Of a stretch of 64,000 bases of DNA, positions 45,767 to 53,892 are shown in pieces. The stretch is from Macellibacteroides fermentans (lineage in GTDB: Bacteria; Bacteroidota; Bacteroidia; Bacteroidales; Tannerellaceae). A model generated the notes under the pieces. That model did not search any database. It saw nothing but the letters and a program-made list of their open reading frames with translations, and was not told where the DNA came from. The stretch covers positions 558,001 to 622,000 of the forward strand of contig NZ_JACCCY010000001.1 in NCBI RefSeq assembly GCF_013409575.1, read 5' to 3'. Position numbers and translations under genes: made by a program. Position 1 is the stretch's first letter. Each line of letters starts with the position of its first letter.

Positions 45767-46741
45767 CTATTGCAAGCCGGGCTTTCCATCCCTCCAGATC
45801 ACCTCATTTTGTGTTATATACCAAGTTTTACCATTATCGTTGTTACCCTGATAAAACAGATAAGTACGACCGTCAACATCAGTAAAGATATGTGGATGCC
45901 CCGATTCGCTGGAGTTCCACTCCCCGGGCTTTCCGTTTCTTACAAACGGTTCATCGCTTAATCGTTTCCATACAATCCCGTCCGTACCCTCAGCCACACC
46001 GATCTGCTGCGGAGCATTATTGTAAGAACCGGCATAGAACATGTATAGCTTATCTCCTTTTTGGGCAATGGAAGCACCTTCAATACATTTTCCCTCCCAG
46101 GGATATTTTGGATATAAAATAGAAGAGTCGGCTGCCTGCACCCAGTCCTCACGGCTGAAGTCTGAGTTAACAGGTGCTGTAGCAACCCCTTGCATCTGGA
46201 TCTGATACTCCTTATCTCGTGTTGCAAAATACAGGAAATAACGACCTTTAAACTCGAATACTTCGGCATCGATTGCCCGTCCGCAATTCCAGTCGCCAGT
46301 CGGCCGGAAAATAGGATTCGTAGGATTCCTGTCAAAATGAATTCCATCCTGCGATACTGCGTGGCAGATTGCATCATCTTTCCCATTTCCATACGTCTGG
46401 TAGAACAGATGCACCTTTCCATCCTTTACTAAAGCCCCTGGAGCACACAGACCCTTCTTTTCGTAATCGGCTCCGGGTGCCGGAGTGATTTCTCCCACCT
46501 TGGTCCAATTGTTCAGATCTTTGCTACGGGCTATACCTATGTTCCATCCGGACGACGGATCGCCCTTTAGTGGCGGTATCGAATAATACATAAGATAGTT
46601 CCCCTTAAAATTAACCACATGAGGATCTTTTGAATAAGGGACTCCGATACGGGATGTATCGCCAAACATCATGGCAGGCCTTTGGGCAAAAGTAGCAACA
46701 GAAAGGCATCCAACGAATAAAATCAATAATAGTCTTTTCAT
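45767..46741 (-). CDS. GH43-like secreted glycosidase
   Basis: 324 aa. Signal peptide (LILFVGCLSVATFAQ), then a five-bladed beta-propeller starting with YSKDPHVVNFKGNYLMYYS, where the Asp is the candidate catalytic base of GH43. Blade repeats of the type '...YLFYATRDKEYQIQM', 'KLYMFYAGSYN' and 'TYLFYQGNND' are clear. GH43 enzymes release arabinose or xylose from plant glycans; substrate is not predictable here and some propellers of this shape belong to GH32/GH130-like families. Single gene with its own -7 box. Confidence 0.7.
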   Translation of the reverse strand: MKRLLLILFVGCLSVATFAQRPAMMFGDTSRIGVPYSKDPHVVNFKGNYLMYYSIPPLKGDPSSGWNIGIARSKDLNNWTKVGEITPAPGADYEKKGLCAPGALVKDGKVHLFYQTYGNGKDDAICHAVSQDGIHFDRNPTNPIFRPTGDWNCGRAIDAEVFEFKGRYFLYFATRDKEYQIQMQGVATAPVNSDFSREDWVQAADSSILYPKYPWEGKCIEGASIAQKGDKLYMFYAGSYNNAPQQIGVAEGTDGIVWKRLSDEPFVRNGKPGEWNSSESGHPHIFTDVDGRTYLFYQGNNDNGKTWYITQNEVIWRDGKPGLQ

Positions 46742-46765
46742 GATATAGAATTGAGAATATAGTTA

Positions 46766-46773
46766 CAAAGATA
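46766..46773 (-). promoter_or_regulatory. -7 box of the GH43 gene
   Basis: Minus-strand TATCTTTG, 25 bp upstream of the ATG at 46741. Confidence 0.5.
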
Positions 46774-46775
46774 AA

Positions 46776-46808
46776 AAAAAGGCACTCCACACAGGGAATG
46801 CCTTTTTG
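46776..46808 (-). terminator. Terminator of the lptE-secG operon
   Basis: AAAAAGGCACTCC (46776-46788) pairs with GGGAATGCCTTTTT (one C-A mismatch); on the minus strand it ends in a T-run. It begins 19 bp after the secG stop. Confidence 0.8.
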
Positions 46809-46826
46809 AAAGAATAGTAAATTCTC

Positions 46827-47198
46827 TTATTTTTTTGGAGCTTCTTCTTCAGGAGTAGCTTCAGGAGCTGTTGCTGGCTGTTGAGCTGTTCCGAAATCAG
46901 GAGCAATTGTATTAGGATCGATAGTTACTGCTTCGTTTACCTGCTGATTGATTTCAGATTGTGAAGCGTGCTGATCTCTGGGAATAAATGCTGTGATTAC
47001 AATACTCAAAACAATTACAAATCCAGCCAGACCCCATGTAGCTTTTTCAAGAAAATCGGTTGTTTTTCTTACACCCATAATCTGGTTAGAAGAAGAGAAT
47101 CCTGATGCCAAACCTCCTCCTTTTGAGTTCTGTACGAGTACGATCAGAATTAATAGTATGGACGCGATCAAGATTAAGATAGAAATAAATACGTACAT
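46827..47198 (-). CDS. secG: Preprotein translocase subunit SecG
   Basis: 123 aa. Two membrane helices (about 3-20 and 53-72) around the conserved NSKGGGLASGFSSSNQIMGVRKTTDFLEKATW segment of SecG. The C-terminal tail after residue 78 is rich in Glu, Ala, Pro and Gln, as in other Bacteroidetes SecG. It assists SecYE during export. Last gene of the operon with the sigma-54-type activator, lptE and a TPR-like gene. Confidence 0.93.
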   Translation of the reverse strand: MYVFISILILIASILLILIVLVQNSKGGGLASGFSSSNQIMGVRKTTDFLEKATWGLAGFVIVLSIVITAFIPRDQHASQSEINQQVNEAVTIDPNTIAPDFGTAQQPATAPEATPEEEAPKK

Positions 47199-47205
47199 CT
47201 TAGTT

Positions 47206-47964
47206 TTATTTTTTAGTGTTAATAATCAACTTTTCAAGAAATTTAATCTGGTCTGCAAAGTAAACATTTTTTTCCGGATATTTCAAACTTAAATTTTGAA
47301 TTATTTGCATAGCTTTCTCATATCTTCTTTGTTTGATGTAAATCCGTGCCAATGTCTCTGTAAAATAGGAATCGTCGATGCCGGCCGACATATTTTCCTC
47401 GCTTGGTTTAGACAAGGGTTTATCTCTGTTACTATCTAATAGTCCGTCTGATATGGTAAATCCGGTTTCTCTTTTCTCGTCTTTGGAAATAAACGTATCA
47501 ATTAGCTCATGATGCTGAAGCTGGTTTGTGTTAGATGCCTCCGCTTCTGCCCCCTTTTCGGCCAACGACCAATAGATATAATCGGACGAAACAGAAGGTT
47601 GAAAGATCAAAGAAGCTTCGGCCACGGCTTCCGTATCTGCTTCCTTAGAAGATAAAAACGCATCAATCAAAGAAAAAGTATCCGATGACGGTTTTGACGG
47701 TTTATTTTCTCCAAACATCTGCAAGCCATAATTTGAACCTTCCAGAAACATAAACAGCTTTTTTCGGTCGGGGATACCAATTGCCAACCGTTTAAGCTCA
47801 GATGCAAACCGGATATCATTTATCATGGCCATATTTTTTAAGTACAAAAGCTTCACTGTATGGAAATAGGGAAAATCTTCCATAAGCTGCCTCAGTTCGG
47901 GCAATGTTTCAGACGAAAGCTCTTCAGGCTTTTGCATCAGCTCGTATAGTCTGTCGCTCGTCAT
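47206..47964 (-). CDS. Hypothetical TPR-like protein of the lptE-secG operon
   Basis: 252 aa, no signal peptide. An N-terminal helical region (LYELMQKPEELSSETLPELRQLMEDFPYFHTVKLLYLKN) and one clear TPR-like repeat near the C-terminus (YFTETLARIYIKQRRYEKAMQIIQNLSLKYPEKNVYFADQIKFLEKLI, about 198-246), linked by a variable Ser/Glu-rich stretch. The gene starts 2 bp after lptE and ends 7 bp before secG. A conserved Bacteroidetes neighbour of unknown function; perhaps an adaptor for envelope assembly (inference). Confidence 0.75.
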   Translation of the reverse strand: MTSDRLYELMQKPEELSSETLPELRQLMEDFPYFHTVKLLYLKNMAMINDIRFASELKRLAIGIPDRKKLFMFLEGSNYGLQMFGENKPSKPSSDTFSLIDAFLSSKEADTEAVAEASLIFQPSVSSDYIYWSLAEKGAEAEASNTNQLQHHELIDTFISKDEKRETGFTISDGLLDSNRDKPLSKPSEENMSAGIDDSYFTETLARIYIKQRRYEKAMQIIQNLSLKYPEKNVYFADQIKFLEKLIINTKK

Positions 47965-47966
47965 AG

Positions 47967-48482
47967 TTACCAGTTAGCTACGGTTGCATTATAAATTTGA
48001 TCGGCAAGCTCCTCATTTATTTCCTTAAACAGGGTTTCCTGTACATTTTGAAGCATGTCGTTGCTATCAAACTCTCTGTAAGCAGAGAAAGTCTGTTCAA
48101 AATCTTCATCAGGTTTGGTTCTGTTCGTGTATCTTACTCTTACTGTTAGCGTAAGCTTTGTTCTGGATGAATAGGCATCCTCTTTAACAGCCATAGGTGT
48201 AAGGTCGCAACTGATAATTTCGCCCTCAAGTTCCAAATCGCCGTTAGCGGGAGCAAGCGATAAACGAGTCTGACGTACATATATATCTTTCATCCCTTCC
48301 GTAAAAACCTGTGCAAGGGGTGGATAGGGAACAAACGATGCCTGATTAGGAAAATCCTTAATAGTTATCGTCTTTACTTTTGAATAGTCTATCGAAGCTC
48401 CGTTAAACTTATAGGAAATTGAACAGGCAGTAAAAAGGATGATAAAAAAACAGACTACTGCGACTTTATATTTTAGCAACAT
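47967..48482 (-). CDS. lptE: LptE family lipoprotein
   Basis: 171 aa from the ATG at 48482, one base after the stop of the upstream regulator gene. Lipobox Cys20 (IILFTACSISYKFNG), then a small alpha/beta domain with the family's SFVPYPPLAQVFTEGMKDIYVRQTRL and TPMAVKEDAYSSRTKLTLTVRVRYTNR stretches. LptE plugs the LptD barrel and delivers lipopolysaccharide to the outer leaflet. A longer upstream start would overlap the preceding gene and hide the lipoprotein signal. Confidence 0.9.
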   Translation of the reverse strand: MLLKYKVAVVCFFIILFTACSISYKFNGASIDYSKVKTITIKDFPNQASFVPYPPLAQVFTEGMKDIYVRQTRLSLAPANGDLELEGEIISCDLTPMAVKEDAYSSRTKLTLTVRVRYTNRTKPDEDFEQTFSAYREFDSNDMLQNVQETLFKEINEELADQIYNATVANW

Positions 48483-48483
48483 A

Positions 48484-49659
48484 CTATTCGAGATTATATT
48501 CTTTAATTTTCCTATACAGGGTTCGTTCCGAAATCTTAAGATCTGCCGCGGCATTCTTACGTCGTCCGTTGTGCTTCTCCAAAGCTTTGCGTATCATCTC
48601 TTTTTCCACCTCTTCAAGTGATAATGTTTCTTCTTCGTACGGCTCGGCATCCTGAATAGAAGGCATAGAATGGATGGAATGAGGTTGTACATAACTTGGT
48701 TCATCCACAACCGGAAGCTGTACACCTCCATTCATTATTTCGTGAACTAATTTTTTAAGTTCCGTAACATCTTTCTTCATATCGAAAAGAACCTGATACA
48801 GAATTTCTCTTTCACTGTTAAAAACCTTTTGTTCGGCTTCATGCTTTACCAAAACAGGGAATTTCTCCATTTCCACATTGGGAAGATATAGCCTAAGTAC
48901 TTCGGCCGAAATATCCCGGTTCTCCTCAATTACAGAAATCCTTTCGGTGATATTCTTCAATTCACGTACGTTCCCCGGCCAACGGTAATTAATAAGCAAC
49001 ATACGTGCATCATCGTCTAAACGGATGGAGGGCATTCTATACTTCTCGGCACAGTCGCTGGCAAACTTTCTAAAAAGAAGAAGGATATCTTCAGATCGTT
49101 CGCGCAATGGGGGTATCTGGATAGGAATTGTGTTCAATCGATAATACAAGTCTTCACGAAATTTTCCCTGAGATACGGCTTGAGCCAGGTTTACATTCGT
49201 TGCAGCAACAATTCTTACATTCGTTTTTTGAACTTTAGAAGAACCTACCCTCATAAATTCGCCCGATTCTAACACGCGTAACAAATATGCTTGGGTCTGA
49301 AGCGGTAACTCTCCTACTTCATCCAGAAAAAGTGTACCGCCATCTGCCACTTCAAAATACCCTTTACGCTCGGAACGGGCATCCGTAAAGGATCCCTTTT
49401 CGTGTCCGAAAAGCTCAGAATCGATTGTTCCCGCAGGAATTGCACCACAATTCACAGCAATATACTGTCCATGTTTACGGGGACTATTTTGATGTATAAT
49501 CTGTGGGAAAGTCTCTTTTCCCACACCACTTTCTCCTGTAATCAGAACAGATAAATCTGTCGGAGCCACTTGTAATGCTATATCAATCGCCCGGTTCAAG
49601 GCCGTATTATTGCCTATTATACCAAAGCGCTGTTTTATTTGTTGCAAATCTACCTTCAT
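48484..49659 (-). CDS. Sigma-54-type AAA+ transcriptional activator with altered GAFTGA loop
   Basis: 391 aa. The AAA+ domain starts at once (residues about 10-240) with Walker A GESGVGKE (42-49) and Walker B GGTLFLDE (107-114); no receiver, GAF or PAS domain precedes it, as in PspF. The sigma-54-contacting loop, normally GAFTGA, reads GSFTDA (89-94). A C-terminal Fis-type HTH (HNGRRKNAAADLKISERTLYRKIKEY) binds DNA. It is translated just upstream of lptE, a TPR-like gene and secG in one operon, so a link to envelope control is plausible. Confidence 0.88.
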   Translation of the reverse strand: MKVDLQQIKQRFGIIGNNTALNRAIDIALQVAPTDLSVLITGESGVGKETFPQIIHQNSPRKHGQYIAVNCGAIPAGTIDSELFGHEKGSFTDARSERKGYFEVADGGTLFLDEVGELPLQTQAYLLRVLESGEFMRVGSSKVQKTNVRIVAATNVNLAQAVSQGKFREDLYYRLNTIPIQIPPLRERSEDILLLFRKFASDCAEKYRMPSIRLDDDARMLLINYRWPGNVRELKNITERISVIEENRDISAEVLRLYLPNVEMEKFPVLVKHEAEQKVFNSEREILYQVLFDMKKDVTELKKLVHEIMNGGVQLPVVDEPSYVQPHSIHSMPSIQDAEPYEEETLSLEEVEKEMIRKALEKHNGRRKNAAADLKISERTLYRKIKEYNLE

Positions 49660-49757
49660 TTATCTTTTATATTAGCTGTAAAACTCAGTTATAATGCCAA
49701 AATTACAAATGATTATCGAATAATCTGCTATTTGACTGAGGATGATTTGATGTTAAA

Positions 49758-50585
49758 TCATTTTTTTAAGGCATAGGTTTTCTCGTACAAAAATTTGGCA
49801 AATTCTTCGTCCGAGGTATAGCTGTTTTGTTCTTCAACCGATATAGGTGCTCCTATATAAACGTCCATCACTTTCCCATGCTTATTAAATGCTTCAATAG
49901 GAATACGTAAGGTTCTTATTTTCCAGCTGATTCTGCCAAGCCAATAAAAGAACGAAGAGTTTAATCCGTCAAAGAATACCGGATAAACAGGAACATTACC
50001 TTTCCGTATCAAACGGATTACACTTAAAGTCCAGTCTAAGTCCATTACCCGTTTTTTCTCTTTATTATAAAAAGAGATTGCACCAGCAGGGAAAAACCCC
50101 ATGGGATGCCCGGACTTAAGCCTTTCCAGAGATGTACGTACTCCGTTAACATTGGCTACATTGGCACCTCTGTTTTTTGAATCGGGTTGTACAGATATAA
50201 AATTATCTTCCATTGCCCCTATTTTGGTAAGTACGCCGTTTACCATCACCGCAAAATCGCTTCTGCGTGCGGCAAAGATATCAATAAGCATAATCCCGTC
50301 AATGTGTCCGAATGGATGATTTGAGATAGTTATAAAAGCCCCTTCCGGCAAAGTATCCAATAACTCCGCATTATGAACGTTATATTTTATATCCATCAGA
50401 GGATCATGTAACAAAGCTGTCGTAAAATCAGCACCTCTTAAGTGACAATGTTTGGCATGGATATCATTAACCTTCTTGATACCAAGCCATTTTATTATTT
50501 TTTTTCCAAGAAAAATCCCGAATTTAGTTTTAAAAAAAGGGGCAATCTCCTGCAAATCAGATAAATCGACTACACTTTTTTTCAT
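49758..50585 (-). CDS. 1-acyl-glycerol-3-phosphate acyltransferase-like (PlsC family)
   Basis: 275 aa. The acyltransferase motif appears as NHPFGHIDG (about 98-106), with a second motif FFPAGAIS (about 176-183) in place of EGTRS. It lacks a clear membrane helix and resembles the hemolysin/ornithine-lipid-type acyltransferases rather than PlsC proper. Last gene of the tight five-gene cluster (3 bp after the flippase-like gene). It could add an acyl chain to the lipid built by the cluster; the acceptor is not known. Confidence 0.8.
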   Translation of the reverse strand: MKKSVVDLSDLQEIAPFFKTKFGIFLGKKIIKWLGIKKVNDIHAKHCHLRGADFTTALLHDPLMDIKYNVHNAELLDTLPEGAFITISNHPFGHIDGIMLIDIFAARRSDFAVMVNGVLTKIGAMEDNFISVQPDSKNRGANVANVNGVRTSLERLKSGHPMGFFPAGAISFYNKEKKRVMDLDWTLSVIRLIRKGNVPVYPVFFDGLNSSFFYWLGRISWKIRTLRIPIEAFNKHGKVMDVYIGAPISVEEQNSYTSDEEFAKFLYEKTYALKK

Positions 50586-50588
50586 ATC

Positions 50589-51587
50589 TTATTTCAATGA
50601 TTTATATTTCATAATTGCTATGCCAACTGCAATCCAGAATAGTTCTCTTACACGAGTGCATAAACTAACATATACTCCTATTCCAGATGTAATGGACAAT
50701 GAAGAGAGAGCCAATGCATATCCCCCCTCTCGTGTACCCAATTGCATCGGGGAAAAGAATAACAGGTTCGCAAACAGCGATGCAAATCCTACAATAACTA
50801 CACACTGTATGTAGGTTATCTCGTATCCTATTGAATATATCATTATAAACACCTCCATACAAGCAATAAAACGTGCGCAGAGCTCTGCGCCTAAAGATGC
50901 ATAAAATGCTTTTTTTCTATTATTGTAAAGATGGGCAATAAGTTGATCCATCTCTTCAACATGTTCTTTATTTTTTAAAGAATATTCTTTAATACGCTTC
51001 TTTACAAAGGGAATGCACGCTCCAAGTGCAAGCAGGCGACCGATTACACCCTTACGATACACTTTAAACGACCAATAAATCAAAGCTACCGAACCAACAA
51101 GAACTGACCACAAAACAATTTCTATCCCCAGACTTATATGCTTTACCGTAATCATTAACAACGGAACACACAAAAGCCAAAGAATGAAATGAGAAACAAA
51201 ATGCATCATTGCGTAAAGCAATACCGATGATGTTGCCTTTTTGGTACCAAGTGCAGGCTTAAGCTCTAGAATCCGATAAGGTTCTCCGCCTAATAATCCC
51301 ATAGGGGTAGTGTAATTGATAGCATACCCGCTAATCACGATTTTGAGGGTTCGAAGATATTTTATCTGCTTGGTTTCTTCACTTCCGTCTCGAATAATTA
51401 TGTGAAAAGAAATGGCATTCACAGCATATACCACAATCCATATTCCTACAATCGCGAAGAACCACCAACCGGTATTTTTTAGATTTTCATAAATTACATC
51501 AAAGCCCAGTGAGTGGACCATTATAAAAATAACCAAAACTCCCAGGGCAAAGAATATATTACGAATTACATTACTCTTATTTTTCAT
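50589..51587 (-). CDS. Lysylphosphatidylglycerol synthase-like membrane protein (UPF0104 family)
   Basis: 332 aa, about eight membrane helices. The layout matches the flippase half of MprF and stand-alone YbhN/UPF0104 proteins: ISGYAINYTTPMGLLGGEPYRILEL near 88-112 and FFSPMQLGTREGGYALALS near 278-296. Family members move or modify lipid headgroups across the membrane; no soluble aminoacyltransferase domain is present here. It is 12 bp after the CDP-alcohol phosphatidyltransferase gene and 3 bp before the acyltransferase gene. Confidence 0.82.
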   Translation of the reverse strand: MKNKSNVIRNIFFALGVLVIFIMVHSLGFDVIYENLKNTGWWFFAIVGIWIVVYAVNAISFHIIIRDGSEETKQIKYLRTLKIVISGYAINYTTPMGLLGGEPYRILELKPALGTKKATSSVLLYAMMHFVSHFILWLLCVPLLMITVKHISLGIEIVLWSVLVGSVALIYWSFKVYRKGVIGRLLALGACIPFVKKRIKEYSLKNKEHVEEMDQLIAHLYNNRKKAFYASLGAELCARFIACMEVFIMIYSIGYEITYIQCVVIVGFASLFANLLFFSPMQLGTREGGYALALSSLSITSGIGVYVSLCTRVRELFWIAVGIAIMKYKSLK

Positions 51588-51599
51588 GCAAAAAGATTA

Positions 51600-52487
51600 T
51601 TATAGAAAAGATTTGCACATCTTTTCGTGCTTTTTGATGGAAATAAACAAGACTATGTTCAGTACTATAATTTCATATAAAAAGTAGGCCCAAACTTCAC
51701 CAGTCAGCACAATAATAAACATCACAATTGTACGACCATTAAAGGTAAGCAAGTCGATATAACGCATCAAATTCCGGCTTTTCTTTCTGAAAGCCAATCG
51801 AATATCTTCGGGGATATCCTCTTTATACTTGTCTTTGAGGCTGCTAAGCATCTGTTGTAAGACAGGTGTTACCTTTTCCTGCATCTTTGTGTATCCTCTG
51901 TAAAAGAAAAAGAAAAATCGGTTTATTCCGGGTTTCATTGCAAGATAAGCGGCGTTAACCTGACTATAGGTCTGAAATTCGGCCCCTTTTTCTTTACTTA
52001 AAAAAAACAGATGCAATGTTTTATAGTAATCTGTTATATTTGCCTGTACAAGATGGGACATACCTGATAAAACAGCTAAAGCAAAAAACCATGGGGTACC
52101 GTGCTCAGCCATCAACCGCAAGGCAAAACCTACATAAATAGAAGTAAACCAAAGATCTCCCGCAAAACCATCTAATATACGACCTATTTCAGATTTAATG
52201 CCAGTAAGACGAGCTAGCTGACCGTCTACACAATCTAATATATTAGCAAAAATCAATAATAAAATTCCTAAAATCGTATAATAAAGAGCTCCGAAATAAA
52301 ATAAGTAACCCGCTCCTATCCCCACAAATATGGATAATATCGTAACCATATTGGGTGTAATACCGGTATTTCGAAGCAAACAAGCTATTTTGAAGCCTAT
52401 GGGACGATAGAATATTCTGTCTATTTTATTTTCTGTTTCGATTGACTTTAACGATGCTTCGTACTCTTTTTTATTTATATCGTTCAT
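51600..52487 (-). CDS. CDP-alcohol phosphatidyltransferase family protein
   Basis: 295 aa integral membrane enzyme. The signature D-x2-DG-x2-AR-x8-G-x3-D-x3-D is complete in DCVDGQLARLTGIKSEIGRILDGFAGD (split into two stretches around 84-110), so the enzyme should be active. It joins a CDP-activated alcohol to a second alcohol. With the cytidylyltransferase two genes upstream, the donor could be a CDP-polyol instead of CDP-diacylglycerol. A C-terminal extension of about 80 residues beyond the core is present. Confidence 0.88.
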   Translation of the reverse strand: MNDINKKEYEASLKSIETENKIDRIFYRPIGFKIACLLRNTGITPNMVTILSIFVGIGAGYLFYFGALYYTILGILLLIFANILDCVDGQLARLTGIKSEIGRILDGFAGDLWFTSIYVGFALRLMAEHGTPWFFALAVLSGMSHLVQANITDYYKTLHLFFLSKEKGAEFQTYSQVNAAYLAMKPGINRFFFFFYRGYTKMQEKVTPVLQQMLSSLKDKYKEDIPEDIRLAFRKKSRNLMRYIDLLTFNGRTIVMFIIVLTGEVWAYFLYEIIVLNIVLFISIKKHEKMCKSFL

Positions 52488-52494
52488 TCAGAGT

Positions 52495-53223
52495 TTATTT
52501 ATAAGAATAGCCGCCATCAACGACAACTACCTCTCCATTAAAATAATTATTTTCAATCAACATTTTATATACCTCGGCCAATTCTTCTGGTTTGCAAAAA
52601 CGACCAAGGGATACTTTTCTTTCTATGTTTCTACGAATTTCTTCCGGTTTAGTTAGCTGCCATTCGGTATCAACAAAACCCGGAGCAACAGCATTTACCC
52701 TGATTTCGTACGGTACAAAAACTTTCACCATATTTTTCACCAAGGCATGTACTGCCGACTTCGATACTCCGTAAGCTAACGAAACCGAATGGGGCTCGAT
52801 ACCCATCAACGATCCCGTAAATACTACGGAACCACCTTTAGCCATTTTGGTAATGATGCGTTGCATTAAAAAGACCGGAAAGTGAACATTTGCAAAAAAA
52901 ACCTCTTCCCACGCAGCATAAGACACTTGTTCAAAAGATTCACGACAAGTAAGTCCGGCGTTAAAAACCACTGAAAACAACTCAAGGGACTGTTCTTCAA
53001 GATAGGCATCGATTGCAGAAATAGACTTGATATTGGTAATGTCGGCTTTCAAAATACGAACGTCAACATCATTATTCTGAAGAAGCTCCCGTCTAGTTTC
53101 TTCGGCAGTGTGAGTGTCTGAAGAATATGTTAAAATCAAATCGTATCCCGAGGCTGCCAAACATAAAGCAACTGCCTTACCGATACCTTTGGTCCCCCCG
53201 GTAATAAGAACATATTTATCCAT
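52495..53223 (-). CDS. SDR-family oxidoreductase of the lipid cluster
   Basis: 242 aa. Cofactor motif TGGTKGIGKAV (8-18), NAGLT, and the catalytic Ser-Tyr-Lys as TGSLMGIE...YGVSKSA. FabG-like, but embedded between the cytidylyltransferase (2 bp upstream) and the CDP-alcohol phosphatidyltransferase (7 bp downstream). It may reduce the sugar or keto headgroup precursor, in the way TarJ works with TarI in ribitol-phosphate synthesis (analogy only; TarJ belongs to a different family). Confidence 0.82.
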   Translation of the reverse strand: MDKYVLITGGTKGIGKAVALCLAASGYDLILTYSSDTHTAEETRRELLQNNDVDVRILKADITNIKSISAIDAYLEEQSLELFSVVFNAGLTCRESFEQVSYAAWEEVFFANVHFPVFLMQRIITKMAKGGSVVFTGSLMGIEPHSVSLAYGVSKSAVHALVKNMVKVFVPYEIRVNAVAPGFVDTEWQLTKPEEIRRNIERKVSLGRFCKPEELAEVYKMLIENNYFNGEVVVVDGGYSYK

Positions 53224-53225
53224 AT

Positions 53226-53690
53226 TTATTCTGTTTCATGCTTAACCGTTACAGGTTTCGCTTTTTGCTGGGAATGGAGGTTTGCCTCGTAGCTATCGTG
53301 AATCGTCTTTTTTAGATTGGATGAAGAAACTCCTGTACCATATGGAAAATAAAAAACCTTTACACCAAGTTCTTCTAAATAATCATATTTCCCAAACCAG
53401 TCGTCGCCTACAACAAAAGCATCGATATTTAATTTCTTCACTATCTCGCTGTGATCCAAGGAATGCTGAGGAATCACAATATCGGGCGTTTTAAGAGCTT
53501 CAATAATTTGAAGACGTTCGTTAAAAGGGATGATCGGTTGAGGTTTATATGACATTACAAGTTCATCTGTACTCACTCCTACGATTAAAATATCAGCCAG
53601 ACTTCTGGCGTAGTTAATCATACGAAGGTGATTATAATGAAACATATCAAATGTTCCTGAAGTGTAAACTATCGTTTTATTTTTAAACAT
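53226..53690 (-). CDS. Cytidylyltransferase family protein (TagD/glycerol-3-phosphate cytidylyltransferase-like)
   Basis: 154 aa nucleotidyltransferase. TSGTFDMFHYNHLRM carries the HxxH-type nucleotide site (in relatives HxGH; here HYNH), and VSSSNLKK near the C-terminus replaces the ISTT-I motif. FVVGDDWFGKYDYLEELGVKVFYFPYGTG is typical of TagD-like enzymes. It would activate a polyol phosphate with CTP. First gene of the five-gene cluster with its own promoter at 53718-53745. Confidence 0.85.
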   Translation of the reverse strand: MFKNKTIVYTSGTFDMFHYNHLRMINYARSLADILIVGVSTDELVMSYKPQPIIPFNERLQIIEALKTPDIVIPQHSLDHSEIVKKLNIDAFVVGDDWFGKYDYLEELGVKVFYFPYGTGVSSSNLKKTIHDSYEANLHSQQKAKPVTVKHETE

Positions 53691-53717
53691 ACCTAATCCT
53701 ATCTAAGTTTTATTGCA

Positions 53718-53745
53718 CAAACTTACACAAACTTTTCCTATCAAA
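53718..53745 (-). promoter_or_regulatory. Promoter of the lipid-headgroup cluster
   Basis: On the minus strand TTTG (53745-53742), 16-bp spacer, TAAGTTTG (53725-53718), 27 bp upstream of the cytidylyltransferase ATG. Confidence 0.6.
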
Positions 53746-53834
53746 AAAAGTTTATCTAAAAAAAAGCTAATTAATACATGCTCCTATCGGCTATTAGAAT
53801 CGCATGGTAATATCTGTAACGAAGTACTAAAATA

Positions 53835-53874
53835 AAAACAGACAGTAATTTTATTAATTCTTACTGTCTGTTTT
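53835..53874 (-). terminator. Terminator after pdxA
   Basis: AAAACAGACAGTAA (53835-53848) with TTACTGTCTGTTTT (53861-53874), a 14-bp perfect stem; on the minus strand it follows the pdxA stop by 18 bp and separates it from the lipid cluster. Confidence 0.88.
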
Positions 53875-53892
53875 ATATATATTAGACTCTTT

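Noticed and set aside
49758-53690. Known inositol-lipid cluster of Bacteroides
   Set aside because: No myo-inositol-phosphate synthase or phosphatase gene is present and the cytidylyltransferase is TagD-like, so the cluster does not match the inositol-lipid set as I recall it.
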